This document shows positions 34,752 through 43,802 of a stretch of DNA of 64,000 bases, one piece after another. Under the pieces are notes generated by a model, which had not been told where the DNA came from, ran no database searches, and saw nothing but the letters and a program-made list of their open reading frames with translations. Each line of letters opens with the position of its first letter. Position 1 is the first letter of the stretch. Source of the DNA: Allobosea sp. BH3. GTDB taxonomy: Bacteria; Pseudomonadota; Alphaproteobacteria; Rhizobiales; Beijerinckiaceae. Location: assembly GCF_025499465.1 (NCBI RefSeq), contig NZ_JAIMCA010000006.1:186001-250000 (forward strand). The letters run 5' to 3'. The translations under genes and the position numbers were made by a program.

Positions 34752-36332
34752 ATGAAGCGTCGGACGTTTCTGGGTGTCGCTGCGGGTGCCGCGGTTTCTG
34801 CAATGGCCAAACCGGCCGTCGCGCAACGGGCCAAATTGCTGAAGTTCATTCCTGAATCGGACGTCGCGATCGTCGACCCGGTCTGGACCACGGCGACGGT
34901 GACGCGCAACCATGGCTACCTCGTCTTCGACACACTCTACGGCCAGAACGCCGCCTACGGGTTCGAACCCCAGATGGTCGCCGGCCATACGATCGAGGAC
35001 GACGGCAAGCTCTGGCGGCTGACGCTGCGCGAAGGTCTGCGCTTCCATGACGGCGAGCCGGTGCGGGCGCAGGACGTAGTGCCGAGCATTCGTCGCTTCG
35101 CCGCTCGCGATGCCTTCGGCCGCGCCTTGATGGATGCAACGGACGAGCTCTCGGTCGAATCCGACCGCGTCGTGAAGTTCCGGCTGAAGCGCCCCTTCCC
35201 ACTGCTGCCGGCGGCGCTCGGCAAGACCGGCACCTCGATGCCCTGCATCATGCCGGAGCGCTTCGCGGTCACCGACCCGAACAAGCAGGTCACCGAGATG
35301 ATCGGCAGCGGGCCGTTCCGATTCAGGGTCGACGAACGCGTGCCGGGCGCGCTGACCGTCTATGAGCGCTTTGCCGACTATGTTCCGCGCGCGGATGGCT
35401 CCGCGACCTTCACCGCAGGCCCGAAGCAGGTTCATTTCGACCGCATCGAATGGCGCATCATTCCCGATCCGCAGACGGCAGCCAATGCGCTCGCCAATGG
35501 TGAGGTCGACTGGTGGCAGAACCCGACGCCCGACCTGCAAGGCACCCTCAAGGGCCGATCAGGCCTCAAGCTGGAGGGGCTCGACCCGGCTGGCGGCATC
35601 GGCTGCCTGCGCTTCAACGCGCTGCACCCACCCTTCGACAATCCGGCGATCCGACGGGCGCTGCTCGGCGCCATCGACCAGAGCGAGTGCATGACGGCGG
35701 TCGCCGGCGACGAGCGTTCGCTCTGGAAGGACCATGTCGGTGTCTTCAGCCCGGACACACCGATGGCAACGACGGCCGGGACTGAGGTGCTGGTCGGCAA
35801 GCGCGATTTCGCTGCCGTCAAGCGCGCCCTGGAAGCGGCGGGCTACAAGGGCGAGCGCGTCGTGCTGCTCGACCCGACCGATTATCCCTCGACCCATGCG
35901 CTCGCCGCGGTGGCGGCCGACGCTCTCCAGAAATCGGGCGTGAATGTCGAGTTGGTCTCGACCGACTGGGGCACGGTCGTCCAGCGCCGCGCCAGCCGCC
36001 AGCCGGTCGACAAGGGCGGCTGGAGCATCTTCTTTACCTACCTGAATGGCACCAATAATTTCGATCCTGCGAGCCAGCTCGGCATTCGCGGTAATGGCGA
36101 CCAGGCCTGGTTCGGCTGGCCGAAATCCCCGCGCCTCGAGGAGCTCAGGCTCGACTGGTTCGCCGCCAAGGATCTCGTGGCCCAGAAAGCCATCTGCGCC
36201 GAGATCCAGAAGCAGTTTTTCATCGACGTGCCCTATATCCCGCTCGGCGCCTACTATGAAAAGACAGCCTATCGCGGGATCAGCGGCATGCGGACCGGTT
36301 TCGCTCAATTCTACGACGTCAGGCCGCTGTGA
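34752..36332 (+). CDS. ABC transporter family-5 solute-binding protein, copy 2
   Basis: This periplasmic DppA/OppA-class binding protein has 526 residues and a twin-arginine signal (MKRRTFLGVAAGAAVSAMA). It parallels the upstream copy throughout: KLLKFIPESDVAIVDPVWTT, LRFHDGEPVRAQD, IGSGPFRFRVDE, STDWGTVVQRRASRQPVDKGG and AWFGWP all have matching counterparts there. The two arose by duplication and have diverged, so they may bind different but related ligands. The ATG at 34752 matches the Tat consensus position. It overlaps the second M81 gene as GTGA. No cognate permease is in the window. Confidence 0.9.
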   Translation: MKRRTFLGVAAGAAVSAMAKPAVAQRAKLLKFIPESDVAIVDPVWTTATVTRNHGYLVFDTLYGQNAAYGFEPQMVAGHTIEDDGKLWRLTLREGLRFHDGEPVRAQDVVPSIRRFAARDAFGRALMDATDELSVESDRVVKFRLKRPFPLLPAALGKTGTSMPCIMPERFAVTDPNKQVTEMIGSGPFRFRVDERVPGALTVYERFADYVPRADGSATFTAGPKQVHFDRIEWRIIPDPQTAANALANGEVDWWQNPTPDLQGTLKGRSGLKLEGLDPAGGIGCLRFNALHPPFDNPAIRRALLGAIDQSECMTAVAGDERSLWKDHVGVFSPDTPMATTAGTEVLVGKRDFAAVKRALEAAGYKGERVVLLDPTDYPSTHALAAVAADALQKSGVNVELVSTDWGTVVQRRASRQPVDKGGWSIFFTYLNGTNNFDPASQLGIRGNGDQAWFGWPKSPRLEELRLDWFAAKDLVAQKAICAEIQKQFFIDVPYIPLGAYYEKTAYRGISGMRTGFAQFYDVRPL

Positions 36333-37837
36333 CGCAGTCCAAGCTTCGGATCGCCGTTCTCCAGTTCGCGCATGAGACGGTGACATTCCTCCCCAACGAC
36401 ACGACGCGGGAGGACTTCATCTATCCGGGCTCCCCGGCCTCCGGCGAGGACCTGCTCGCCACCGACCCGAAGGGCTATATGGGCGGCTTCGTGCAGGTCG
36501 CCCGCGAATTCACGGACGTCGAGCTCATCGGCATTACTTCCCCGCTCTGGCCACGCACCGGAACGGGCTCGGGCTGGGTAACCGAAGACGCCTACGAGCA
36601 TTTCATGGGCATCATGATCGCGGAGCTGAAGGCACAGTCGCAATTCGACGGCGTCTATCTCGCGCTCCACGGTGCGCTCGCCGTGCGCGGCGTGCCTCGA
36701 CCGGAGGCCGATATCGCCAGGCGCGTCCGAGAGGTGGTCGGCGACAAGGCCTTCATCACCGCGACCTTCGACCCGCATGGCAACGAGGACGAAGCCTTCC
36801 TCGAACAGGCCGACATGGCGTTCTGCGTGAAGTATTTCCCGCACTACGACATGCATCTGCAAGGCGAGCGCGCGGCGCGCATGCTGGTCCGCGCCATTCG
36901 CGGCAGCTTCAAGCCGGTGCACCGCACCCTGCGCATCCCGATCATCGCGCCGACAGTGGTGATGTGGACCGGCGCCTCGCCCTGGTCCGATCTGATCCAG
37001 CGCGCGCTGATCTGGGAGGCGCGAGAGCCCGATGTCTTCGTCAACGTCTTCTTCGGCTTTCCCTGGTCCGACGTGCCCGATGCCGGCATGTCGCTGCAGG
37101 TGCTGACCAATGACGACCCCGATCTCGCCGAGCGTGTCATCCGCGACATGGCGGAATGGACGTGGCGTCGGCGCGAGGCTTTGCTGGACTCGGTCAAAAT
37201 CCACAAGGCCAAGGAGGCGGTCGCGCTGGCCCGCGAAGCCGTTGCCGAGGGCAAAGGGCCGGTCCTGCTTGCCGACTACAGCGACCGCTCGGGCTACGCG
37301 ACCTGGCTGCTTCGGGAGATCGTCGCGCAGAAGCTCGAACGCACGCTGATCGCGACGGTCGCCTCGCCCGAGGCGATCCGTGCCGTGACCGAAGCCGGCG
37401 CGAAGCCGGGGGACCCGTTCGATGCGGAGATCGGTGGCCTTTTCGATGAATCGGCGGGAGCGCCGATCCGCATTTCCGGCACGCTGCGCTCCGTCGGGCC
37501 GGCGACGACCGCGCGCGGCCAAGGCACGGACTGGATCTGCGTCGAGTTCAGCAAGGGCAACCTGCTGGTGCTCAGCGCCTATCTCGTCCAAATCATCGAG
37601 CCATCGGAGCTCTGGCAGCTCGGTCTCGCGCCGGATGATTTCGATGTGATCGCGATCAAGTCGCGCGTGCATTTCCGCCGCGGCTTCGACGATAACGGCT
37701 TCACGCCGACCATCATCCTCGCCGAACCGCCCGAGCCCTTCATGGGCACCGTTCATCTCGATGCGCTGCCCTACGAGAACCTCTCGGTGAAGGACTATTA
37801 CCCCTATGGCAGCCCTAGCTTCTCACCGGAAGGCTGA
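36329..37837 (+). CDS. M81 family metallopeptidase (MlrC-like), copy 2
   Basis: This second MlrC-family enzyme has 502 residues and starts with GTG overlapping the upstream stop (GTGA). Its metal motifs differ from copy 1: HETVTF (His15-Glu16) instead of HEGNSF, FDPHGNED (Asp148, His150) instead of FDLHAN, and FPHYD (His172, Asp174) instead of HPHID. The acid and histidine ligands appear kept. The C-terminal domain carries VLLADYSDRSGYATW near residue 315. The divergence suggests a different substrate from copy 1. It has the mirrored partner order, SBP then M81, relative to the first pair. Confidence 0.88.
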   Translation: MTQSKLRIAVLQFAHETVTFLPNDTTREDFIYPGSPASGEDLLATDPKGYMGGFVQVAREFTDVELIGITSPLWPRTGTGSGWVTEDAYEHFMGIMIAELKAQSQFDGVYLALHGALAVRGVPRPEADIARRVREVVGDKAFITATFDPHGNEDEAFLEQADMAFCVKYFPHYDMHLQGERAARMLVRAIRGSFKPVHRTLRIPIIAPTVVMWTGASPWSDLIQRALIWEAREPDVFVNVFFGFPWSDVPDAGMSLQVLTNDDPDLAERVIRDMAEWTWRRREALLDSVKIHKAKEAVALAREAVAEGKGPVLLADYSDRSGYATWLLREIVAQKLERTLIATVASPEAIRAVTEAGAKPGDPFDAEIGGLFDESAGAPIRISGTLRSVGPATTARGQGTDWICVEFSKGNLLVLSAYLVQIIEPSELWQLGLAPDDFDVIAIKSRVHFRRGFDDNGFTPTIILAEPPEPFMGTVHLDALPYENLSVKDYYPYGSPSFSPEG

Positions 37838-37980
37838 AGAGTAAGGTGATCGAGACGCGCCAGTTGCGGACCTTGGGATGCTGCCTGAGAGCGGACGCTC
37901 GTTCGCATGCCGCCAAAGCGCATTGAGATCGTTTCGTGGCGAGCGTCTAACTCGAGCGCGGGTTTGTTTGCCGATAATAC

Positions 37981-38094
37981 CTACAACCCGTCATTCGGCA
38001 GCGCGTGCTTGATCAAGCCGCCGATCTTGACGTCGATGTTGTAGACGATCGTTTCCTTCGCCCCCTTGCCCGAGTTGGCATAGGCGCTGGTCAT
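37981..38094 (-). pseudogene. Possible gene fragment (C-terminal, SRPBCC/CoxG-like?)
   Basis: A short minus-strand frame encodes 37 residues, from ATG at 38094 to a TAG at 37981. The stretch GKGAKETIVYNIDVKIGG reads like real protein and recalls the TxLxYxxDVxVGG strand of CoxG/SRPBCC proteins, but the rest of such a domain is missing on both sides. No ribosome site is seen. It lies in the 372-base gap between M81 copy 2 and hyuA, which otherwise shows no gene. It is most likely a remnant, with low certainty. Confidence 0.3.
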
Positions 38095-38209
38095 GCCCAG
38101 AACCGTAGCTCGGCGAGCTTCGATTGCATGACGGAATGAGGTCGTTCTTGCATGGGGGCAGGGATCGAAGCGGGCGCAAGGTCGCCACGGCCTGGGAGTA
38201 GTGTGAACG

Positions 38210-40291
38210 ATGGTGCAGAAGCATGTCAGGCTGGCGGTCGATATCGGCGGCACCTTCACCGATGTGGTCCTCGAGACTGGCGGCCGGCGGATCACTCGCA
38301 AGGTCCTGACCACGCCTTCGCGGCCAGAGGAAGGTGTGCTCGGCGGCGTCAGGCTGATCCTTGCCGACACGAAGCTGCACATGTCGGATATTGACGTCTT
38401 CGTGCACGGAACGACGCTCGCGACCAACGCCATCATCGAGCGCCGCGGCGCCAGGACAGCTCTCGTGGCGACGGACGGCTTCCGCGATGTCGTCGAGATC
38501 GGCACCGAAAGCCGCTACGATCAATACGATCTGTCCATCGAGAAGCCGAGGCCGCTGGTCGGCCGCGCGTTGCGTTTCACCGTACCCGAACGTGTCGACG
38601 TCCATGGCGCGGTCCGTCTGCCTCTCGACGAGGCGGCTGTCGCTGCGCTGGTGCCGAAGTTGCGGGCAGCCGGCGTTGAGAGCGTGGCGATCGCGTTCCT
38701 GCATTCCTATGCCAATCCTGCCCATGAGCGGCGAACGGCGGAGTTGCTGAAAGCGGCAATGCCGGAGGTGAGCGTTACGCTGTCGAGCGAGGTCTGCCCC
38801 GAAGTCCGCGAATACGAGCGGACCTCGACAGCCATCGCCAACGCCTATGTGCAGCCGCTCATGGCAGGCTATCTCGCGCGGATGGCGGAGCGCCTGCAGT
38901 CGGAGCAGTTCCGTGGCGTGATCTACCTCGTCACCTCCGGCGGCGGGCTGACCTCGATCGAGACGGCGCAGCGCTTCCCGGTCCGCCTCGTCGAGTCCGG
39001 CCCGGCTGGTGGAGCCATCTTCGCGGCGCTCACCGCGGCGCAACTCGGCGAAAGCAAGGTGCTCTCCTTCGATATGGGGGGGACGACGGCAAAGGTCTGT
39101 CTGATCGAGAAGTTCGAGCCACATTCCTCCCGCATTTTCGAGGTCGACCGGGCCGCACGTTTCCTCAAGGGCTCCGGCTTGCCGGTCCGCATTCCGGTCA
39201 TCGAGATGGTCGAGATCGGCGCGGGTGGCGGCTCGATCGCCAGGGTAGACGCCTTGAAGCGCGTCACGGTCGGCCCAGAAAGCGCAGCATCCGAGCCAGG
39301 GCCGGCCTGCTACGGTCGCGGGGGCACGCATCCAGCCGTCACCGACGCCGATGTGGTGCTCGGGATGATCGATCCCGATGCCTTCGCGGGGGGAACCATC
39401 GGCTTGAAGCCCGAGCTGTCGCGCGAAGCGTTGAGGGCGGATATCGGCGAGCCGCTGGGGCTCGACGCGGAGACTGCAGCTTACGCAGTGCATGAAATGG
39501 TCTGCGAGAACATGGCGAGTGCCGCCCGCGTTCACGCCGTGGAACGTGGTGCCGTGGTCGCGGAACATACGCTGATCGCTTTCGGGGGGGCCGCCCCGCT
39601 CCATGCCGCGCGCGTCGCCGAGAAGATCGGCGTCAGCCGCGTTATCGTACCGCCCAATGCGGGTGTCGGCTCGGCTGTCGGCTTCCTGGCGGCACCGGTG
39701 TCCTACGAGCTCGTACGCAGCCGACATGCCCGTCTCGATGCCTTCGACAGTGCCGCGGTCACCGCGTTGCTCGCCGAGATGGAGGCAGAGGCCCGCATGC
39801 TGGTCGAGCCCGGCGCCCGGGGAGAGCCGGTCTTCGCCCGCCGCATCGCCTTCATGCGCTATGTCGGGCAAGGCCACGAGATCAGCGTCACCCTGCCCGA
39901 GGGCGCGCTCGGTGAAGCCGATGTGCCGGCTCTACGCGCCGCCTTCGAGGCCGACTACGCTGCCCTGTTCTCCCGGCCGATCCCCGGCGCGGCGATCGAG
40001 GTGCTGAGTTGGTCCGTGCTCGCGACGACGCAGCCCGCTCGGCCCGAGCCGGTTGCTCCAGCGGCCGCTGCGCCGGCTCCGGAGGCAACGGGCAGCCGCG
40101 CTTGTTTCGACGGCAAGGCCGGCGTGAGCATCGCCGTTCCGCTCTACCGGCGCGAAGCGATGGCGCCTGGAGCCAGGATCGCCGGCCCGGCGATCATAGC
40201 CGAGGACGAGACCTCGACCTTCGTCTCCAACAGCTTCGACGCGCATATCGACGCCGTCGGCTGCATCGTCATGGATCGCAAGGCAGCGTGA
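38210..40291 (+). CDS. hyuA: Hydantoinase/oxoprolinase family protein, subunit A
   Basis: This is the ATP-dependent A subunit of a hydantoinase/5-oxoprolinase/acetone-carboxylase-type enzyme. It has 693 residues. The actin-like ATPase motifs are visible: AVDIGGTFTDVV near residue 10, VHGTTLATNAIIERRG, and SFDMGGTTAKVCLI near residue 290. VGPESAASEPGPACYGRGG marks the hydantoinase_A core. GGGAGTAG lies about 8 bases before the ATG. It is followed 11 bases later by subunit B, and the two form one ATP-dependent cyclic-amide hydrolase or carboxylase. The substrate is not fixed by sequence; N-methylhydantoin, oxoproline and ketones are all acted on by family members. Confidence 0.92.
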   Translation: MVQKHVRLAVDIGGTFTDVVLETGGRRITRKVLTTPSRPEEGVLGGVRLILADTKLHMSDIDVFVHGTTLATNAIIERRGARTALVATDGFRDVVEIGTESRYDQYDLSIEKPRPLVGRALRFTVPERVDVHGAVRLPLDEAAVAALVPKLRAAGVESVAIAFLHSYANPAHERRTAELLKAAMPEVSVTLSSEVCPEVREYERTSTAIANAYVQPLMAGYLARMAERLQSEQFRGVIYLVTSGGGLTSIETAQRFPVRLVESGPAGGAIFAALTAAQLGESKVLSFDMGGTTAKVCLIEKFEPHSSRIFEVDRAARFLKGSGLPVRIPVIEMVEIGAGGGSIARVDALKRVTVGPESAASEPGPACYGRGGTHPAVTDADVVLGMIDPDAFAGGTIGLKPELSREALRADIGEPLGLDAETAAYAVHEMVCENMASAARVHAVERGAVVAEHTLIAFGGAAPLHAARVAEKIGVSRVIVPPNAGVGSAVGFLAAPVSYELVRSRHARLDAFDSAAVTALLAEMEAEARMLVEPGARGEPVFARRIAFMRYVGQGHEISVTLPEGALGEADVPALRAAFEADYAALFSRPIPGAAIEVLSWSVLATTQPARPEPVAPAAAAPAPEATGSRACFDGKAGVSIAVPLYRREAMAPGARIAGPAIIAEDETSTFVSNSFDAHIDAVGCIVMDRKAA

Positions 40292-40302
40292 GGGGAATGG
40301 CC

Positions 40303-41925
40303 ATGAGCAGCACCAAAAGCAGCCTGATCGACCTCCAGATCATGTGGAACCGCCTGATCGCGGTGGTCGAGGAGCAGGGCCAGATCCTGATGCGCACGGC
40401 GTTCTCGCCGATCGTGCGCGAATGCGGCGACATCTCCGCCGGCGTCTTCGACCTCTCGGGGCGGATGCTGGCGCAGGGCGTCACCGGCACGCCGGGCCAC
40501 GTCAACTCGATGGCGGAATCGGTGAAGCACTTCCTGCGGCACTTCCCGGTCGAGACGATGAAGGAGGGCGACGCTTACATCACCAACGACCCCTGGATGG
40601 GCACCGGCCACCTCAACGACTTCGTCGTGACCACGCCTGCCTTCAAGGACGGCAAACCCGTCGCGCTGTTCTCCTGCACCAGCCACCTGATGGATATCGG
40701 CGGCATCGGCTTCGGGCCGGACGCGACCGACGTGTTCATGGAAGGCCTCTACCTGCCGATGCTGAAGCTGATCGATGCAGGCCAGGTGAATGAGAGCGTG
40801 ATGGCGATCATCCGTGCCAACACCCGCCAGCCGGTCGATACGGAAGGCGACACCTATTCGCTCGCCGCTTGCAACGACATGGGCGCCAAACGGCTGGTCG
40901 AGATGATGGAGGAATTCGGCATCGAAACGCTCGACGAGCTCGCAGATCATATCTGCGAGCGCTCGCGCGAAGCGGTTCTGGCCGAAATCGCCAAGCTACC
41001 CAAGGGCACCTGGAAGAACGAGATGGTGGTCGACGGCTACGAGGCGCCGGTGACGCTATCCGCGACTCTGACCATTTCCGCGGACGGCATCCACGTCGAC
41101 TACACCGGGACGTCGCCTCAGGCCGCGCGCGGCATCAACGTGCCGCACTCCTACACCACCGCCTATACGGTCTTTGGGCTCGGATGCGTGGTGGCCGCAC
41201 AGATTCCAAACAATGCAGGCTCGCTGGCGCCGTTGACTGTCTCGGCACCGCCAGGCTCGATCCTGAATGCGCCGAAGCCGGCCGCTGTCTCATCCCGCCA
41301 TATCATCGGCCAGATGCTGCCTGACGTCGTGTTCGGCTGCCTGAGGCAGATCATTCCGGAGCGGGTGCCGGCGGAAGGCACTTCCTGTCTGTGGAACCTC
41401 AATGTCCGTGGGCGCACACATGCCGGCGCACAGGGCAATTACGGTTTCGCCATGGCTGTCACCAGCAATGGCGGGACCGGCGCGCGCTTCGACAAGGACG
41501 GGCTCTCGGCGACCGCCTATCCTAGCGGCGTCAAGGGCACGCCCGTCGAGATCGCCGAGACGCAGACGCCTCTGATCTTCTGGAAGAAAGAGCTGCGCCC
41601 AGGCAGCGGCGGCGAGGGGCGCACGCGCGGCGGCCATGGCCAGATCATCGAGATCGAGAGCGGTGTCGCTGCCCCCTTCGAGATTCTCGCAGCCTTCGAC
41701 CGTATCGACCACCCTCCCCGCGGCCGCGACGGTGGCAAGGATGGCGCAGCCGGTTATGTCGGATTGAAATCCGGCAGGAAGCTCAAAGGCAAAGGCTTCC
41801 AGGAGATTCCTCCAGGCGATCGCCTCGTCGTGTTGACACCAGGCGGGGCCGGCATCGGCGACCCGGCGGAACGAGACACGACGCTGATCGCGCGCGATGT
41901 CGAGGACGAACTAGTCGTAGGCTGA
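40303..41925 (+). CDS. hyuB: Hydantoinase/oxoprolinase family protein, subunit B
   Basis: This is the partner subunit of HyuA and carries the hydrolytic (HyuB) fold. It has 540 residues. Family segments include SPIVRECGDISAGVFDLSGRMLAQG (given here by SPIVRE and MLAQG), HVNSMAESVKHF, ITNDPWMGTGHLNDF, and the C-terminal GGHGQIIEIES and RGRDGGKDG. The ATG at 40303 is 6 bases after AGGGGA; an ATG at 40297 is too close to that site. It ends before a strong GC hairpin (41950) that may end the hyuAB transcript. A TRAP transporter follows, plausibly for the substrate. Confidence 0.92.
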   Translation: MSSTKSSLIDLQIMWNRLIAVVEEQGQILMRTAFSPIVRECGDISAGVFDLSGRMLAQGVTGTPGHVNSMAESVKHFLRHFPVETMKEGDAYITNDPWMGTGHLNDFVVTTPAFKDGKPVALFSCTSHLMDIGGIGFGPDATDVFMEGLYLPMLKLIDAGQVNESVMAIIRANTRQPVDTEGDTYSLAACNDMGAKRLVEMMEEFGIETLDELADHICERSREAVLAEIAKLPKGTWKNEMVVDGYEAPVTLSATLTISADGIHVDYTGTSPQAARGINVPHSYTTAYTVFGLGCVVAAQIPNNAGSLAPLTVSAPPGSILNAPKPAAVSSRHIIGQMLPDVVFGCLRQIIPERVPAEGTSCLWNLNVRGRTHAGAQGNYGFAMAVTSNGGTGARFDKDGLSATAYPSGVKGTPVEIAETQTPLIFWKKELRPGSGGEGRTRGGHGQIIEIESGVAAPFEILAAFDRIDHPPRGRDGGKDGAAGYVGLKSGRKLKGKGFQEIPPGDRLVVLTPGGAGIGDPAERDTTLIARDVEDELVVG

Positions 41926-41949
41926 AGGCGGCTGCTGTAGCTGGCCCGT

Positions 41950-41970
41950 CGGGGCCGGCTTTCGGCCCCG
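41950..41970 (+). terminator. GC hairpin after hyuB
   Basis: CGGGGCCG (41950-41957) and CGGCCCCG (41963-41970) form a perfect 8-bp stem around a 5-base loop, 25 bases after the hyuB stop. No T-run follows, so it may be a weak terminator or an mRNA-end stabiliser. Confidence 0.5.
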
Positions 41971-42152
41971 GCGATCCGCGTCTCCGTCTCCCTTCCGGCG
42001 GCACGACGCCCGAGACGCGGATGCTCGCCATGCGGACGGGCATGACGCGCACGCAGATCGGCGGTCCAATTCGAACCCGGTCCAGGCTCAGCTTGGCCGC
42101 ACTCTTGCATCGTCCCGGGAGGAACCAACGGGATACCGCAGAGGCTTTCGAC

Positions 42153-43151
42153 ATGGCTGACCATCGCATCGCGCGGCGCGCGTTCCTCCTTGCCTTCGGC
42201 GCACTCGGGCTTCTCGCCCAGCCCGCCGCCGCGCAGACCAAGCTTGATCTCTCGACCGTCTGGCCGGAGGCCAATTTCCACACGCAGAACGCGATGCGCT
42301 ATGCCGCCGAGGTCAAGAAGGCCACCAATGGCAGCGTCGACATCATCGTAAAGGCTGGCGGCCAGCTCGGTTTCAAGGGGCCGGAGCATTTGAGGGCGGT
42401 GCGCGACGGCATCGTGCCTATGGCCGATGTGCTGAACATCCAGCAGGTCGGCGACGAGCCCCTGCTCGGTATCGAAAGCGTGCCCTTCCTCGTCGGATCG
42501 CCTGAGGAACTCAAGGTCCTGCACAAGCATGTGCGGCCCGAATACGACAAGATCGCCGCGCGCAACAACCAGAAGATCCTCTTCGTCGTGCCCTGGCCGA
42601 CGCAGTATCTCCAGCTCAAGACCAAGGTCACCTCGGTCGACGGCCTCAAGAACATCAAGATCCGCGTGCCGGACAAGAACGCTGCCGACATGCTCAACGC
42701 CGTCGGCATGTCGGCCGTGCTGATCCCCTGGGGCGAGACGATTCCGGCATTGGCTTCCGGCGTGGTCTCCGGTGTCTCGACCTCGTCGGTCTCGGGCGTC
42801 GACGGCAAGTTCTGGGAGTTCCTCAAGACCCTGCTACCGACCAACCACGTCTGGTCGTCGCAGATCGTGACGATCAACCTCGATAGCTGGAACAAGCTCA
42901 AGCCCGAAGAGCGCAAGGCGATGGAAGAGCTCGCCGCCAAGCTCGAACCGGAGTTCTGGGCCGCTTCGCTCAAGGCAGACACCGATAGCCTGAACCGCCT
43001 CAAGGAGGGCGGCATGGAGGTCGTGCCCGTTCCAGACGCCATGATGACCGAGCTGCGTGCCAAGACTGCCCCGATGCTGGAAGCCTTCCTCAAGCGCGTT
43101 CCGGCGGCGGAAAAGCCTGTGCGGGCCTATCTCGCAGAGATGAAGCGCTGA
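42153..43151 (+). CDS. dctP: TRAP transporter solute-binding protein (DctP family)
   Basis: This periplasmic receptor of a tripartite ATP-independent transporter captures an organic-acid-type solute for the DctQM membrane complex. It has 332 residues, with a signal ending at QPAAAQ. DctP landmarks are the Arg-containing KIRVPDKNAADML (the Arg that clamps a carboxylate) and the helix WGETIPALASGVVSGVS. The start at 42153 follows AGAGG. It is two bases from dctQ. Its position directly after hyuAB suggests the ligand is a carboxylated substrate or product of that enzyme. Confidence 0.92.
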   Translation: MADHRIARRAFLLAFGALGLLAQPAAAQTKLDLSTVWPEANFHTQNAMRYAAEVKKATNGSVDIIVKAGGQLGFKGPEHLRAVRDGIVPMADVLNIQQVGDEPLLGIESVPFLVGSPEELKVLHKHVRPEYDKIAARNNQKILFVVPWPTQYLQLKTKVTSVDGLKNIKIRVPDKNAADMLNAVGMSAVLIPWGETIPALASGVVSGVSTSSVSGVDGKFWEFLKTLLPTNHVWSSQIVTINLDSWNKLKPEERKAMEELAAKLEPEFWAASLKADTDSLNRLKEGGMEVVPVPDAMMTELRAKTAPMLEAFLKRVPAAEKPVRAYLAEMKR

Positions 43152-43153
43152 AG

Positions 43154-43735
43154 ATGGCGCCTGCTTCCTCGCCCAACGCAGCGGCGCCCGCGCCGCTGCG
43201 GCTCCTGCTCGACGGCATCGACCGGCTCGGTCGGCTCGACGGCTGGATCGGCGGCGGCTGCCTGCTGGCACTCACGCTGCTGATGCTCTGCGAAATCGGG
43301 ACGCGCTTCTTCTCGAATTTCCTGCCCTTCTTCCCGGCCTCGATTCCCGTGGCCTGGGAGTATTCCTCCTATCTGATGGCCGCCTCCTTCACCTTCGGGG
43401 CGGCGATGACGTTGCGGGCGGGCGGCCATATCCGTGTGACGCTGCTCATCAACAACACCGCGCCGGCGCCGAGGAGAGCGCTGGAGATCGTGAGCAGCCT
43501 GCTGGGCTTCGCCTTCATGTGCTTCCTGACCTACGCCATGGTGCGCTTCACCTGGGGGGCGTTCAGCCGGGGCCAGACCTCGATCTCCAGCGATACGCAA
43601 CTCTGGATACCGCAGGCCGTCGTCACCTTCGGCATGCTGCTGCTGGCACTCCAGTTCCTCTCCCGAACGATCCAGGCCGTGCTCGGCCTGCCGCTCGAAG
43701 ACCACCGCATGAAGGCAGCGGCGCCGGCGGACTGA
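43154..43735 (+). CDS. dctQ: TRAP transporter small permease (DctQ family)
   Basis: This 193-residue small membrane subunit of the TRAP transporter has four hydrophobic helices: about residues 35-55 (IGGGCLLALTLLMLCEIGTRF by its ends IGGGC and GTRF), 70-90, 105-125 and 150-170. The family pattern VAWEYSSYLM and GAAMTLRAGGHIRV are both seen. It joins DctM in the inner membrane. It starts 2 bases after dctP, and a 67-base gap follows before dctM. Confidence 0.9.
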   Translation: MAPASSPNAAAPAPLRLLLDGIDRLGRLDGWIGGGCLLALTLLMLCEIGTRFFSNFLPFFPASIPVAWEYSSYLMAASFTFGAAMTLRAGGHIRVTLLINNTAPAPRRALEIVSSLLGFAFMCFLTYAMVRFTWGAFSRGQTSISSDTQLWIPQAVVTFGMLLLALQFLSRTIQAVLGLPLEDHRMKAAAPAD

Positions 43736-43802
43736 ACGCCGGCCCTTCGCCCTCATTTTTCAGCCTTCTGCGAGGCCGGCCACGCCGGTCGGGAACACGC
43801 CC

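Noticed and set aside
32868-35540. 890-residue minus-strand open frame across both binding-protein genes
   Set aside because: Same shadow effect, spanning two well-supported genes on the other strand and the gap between them.
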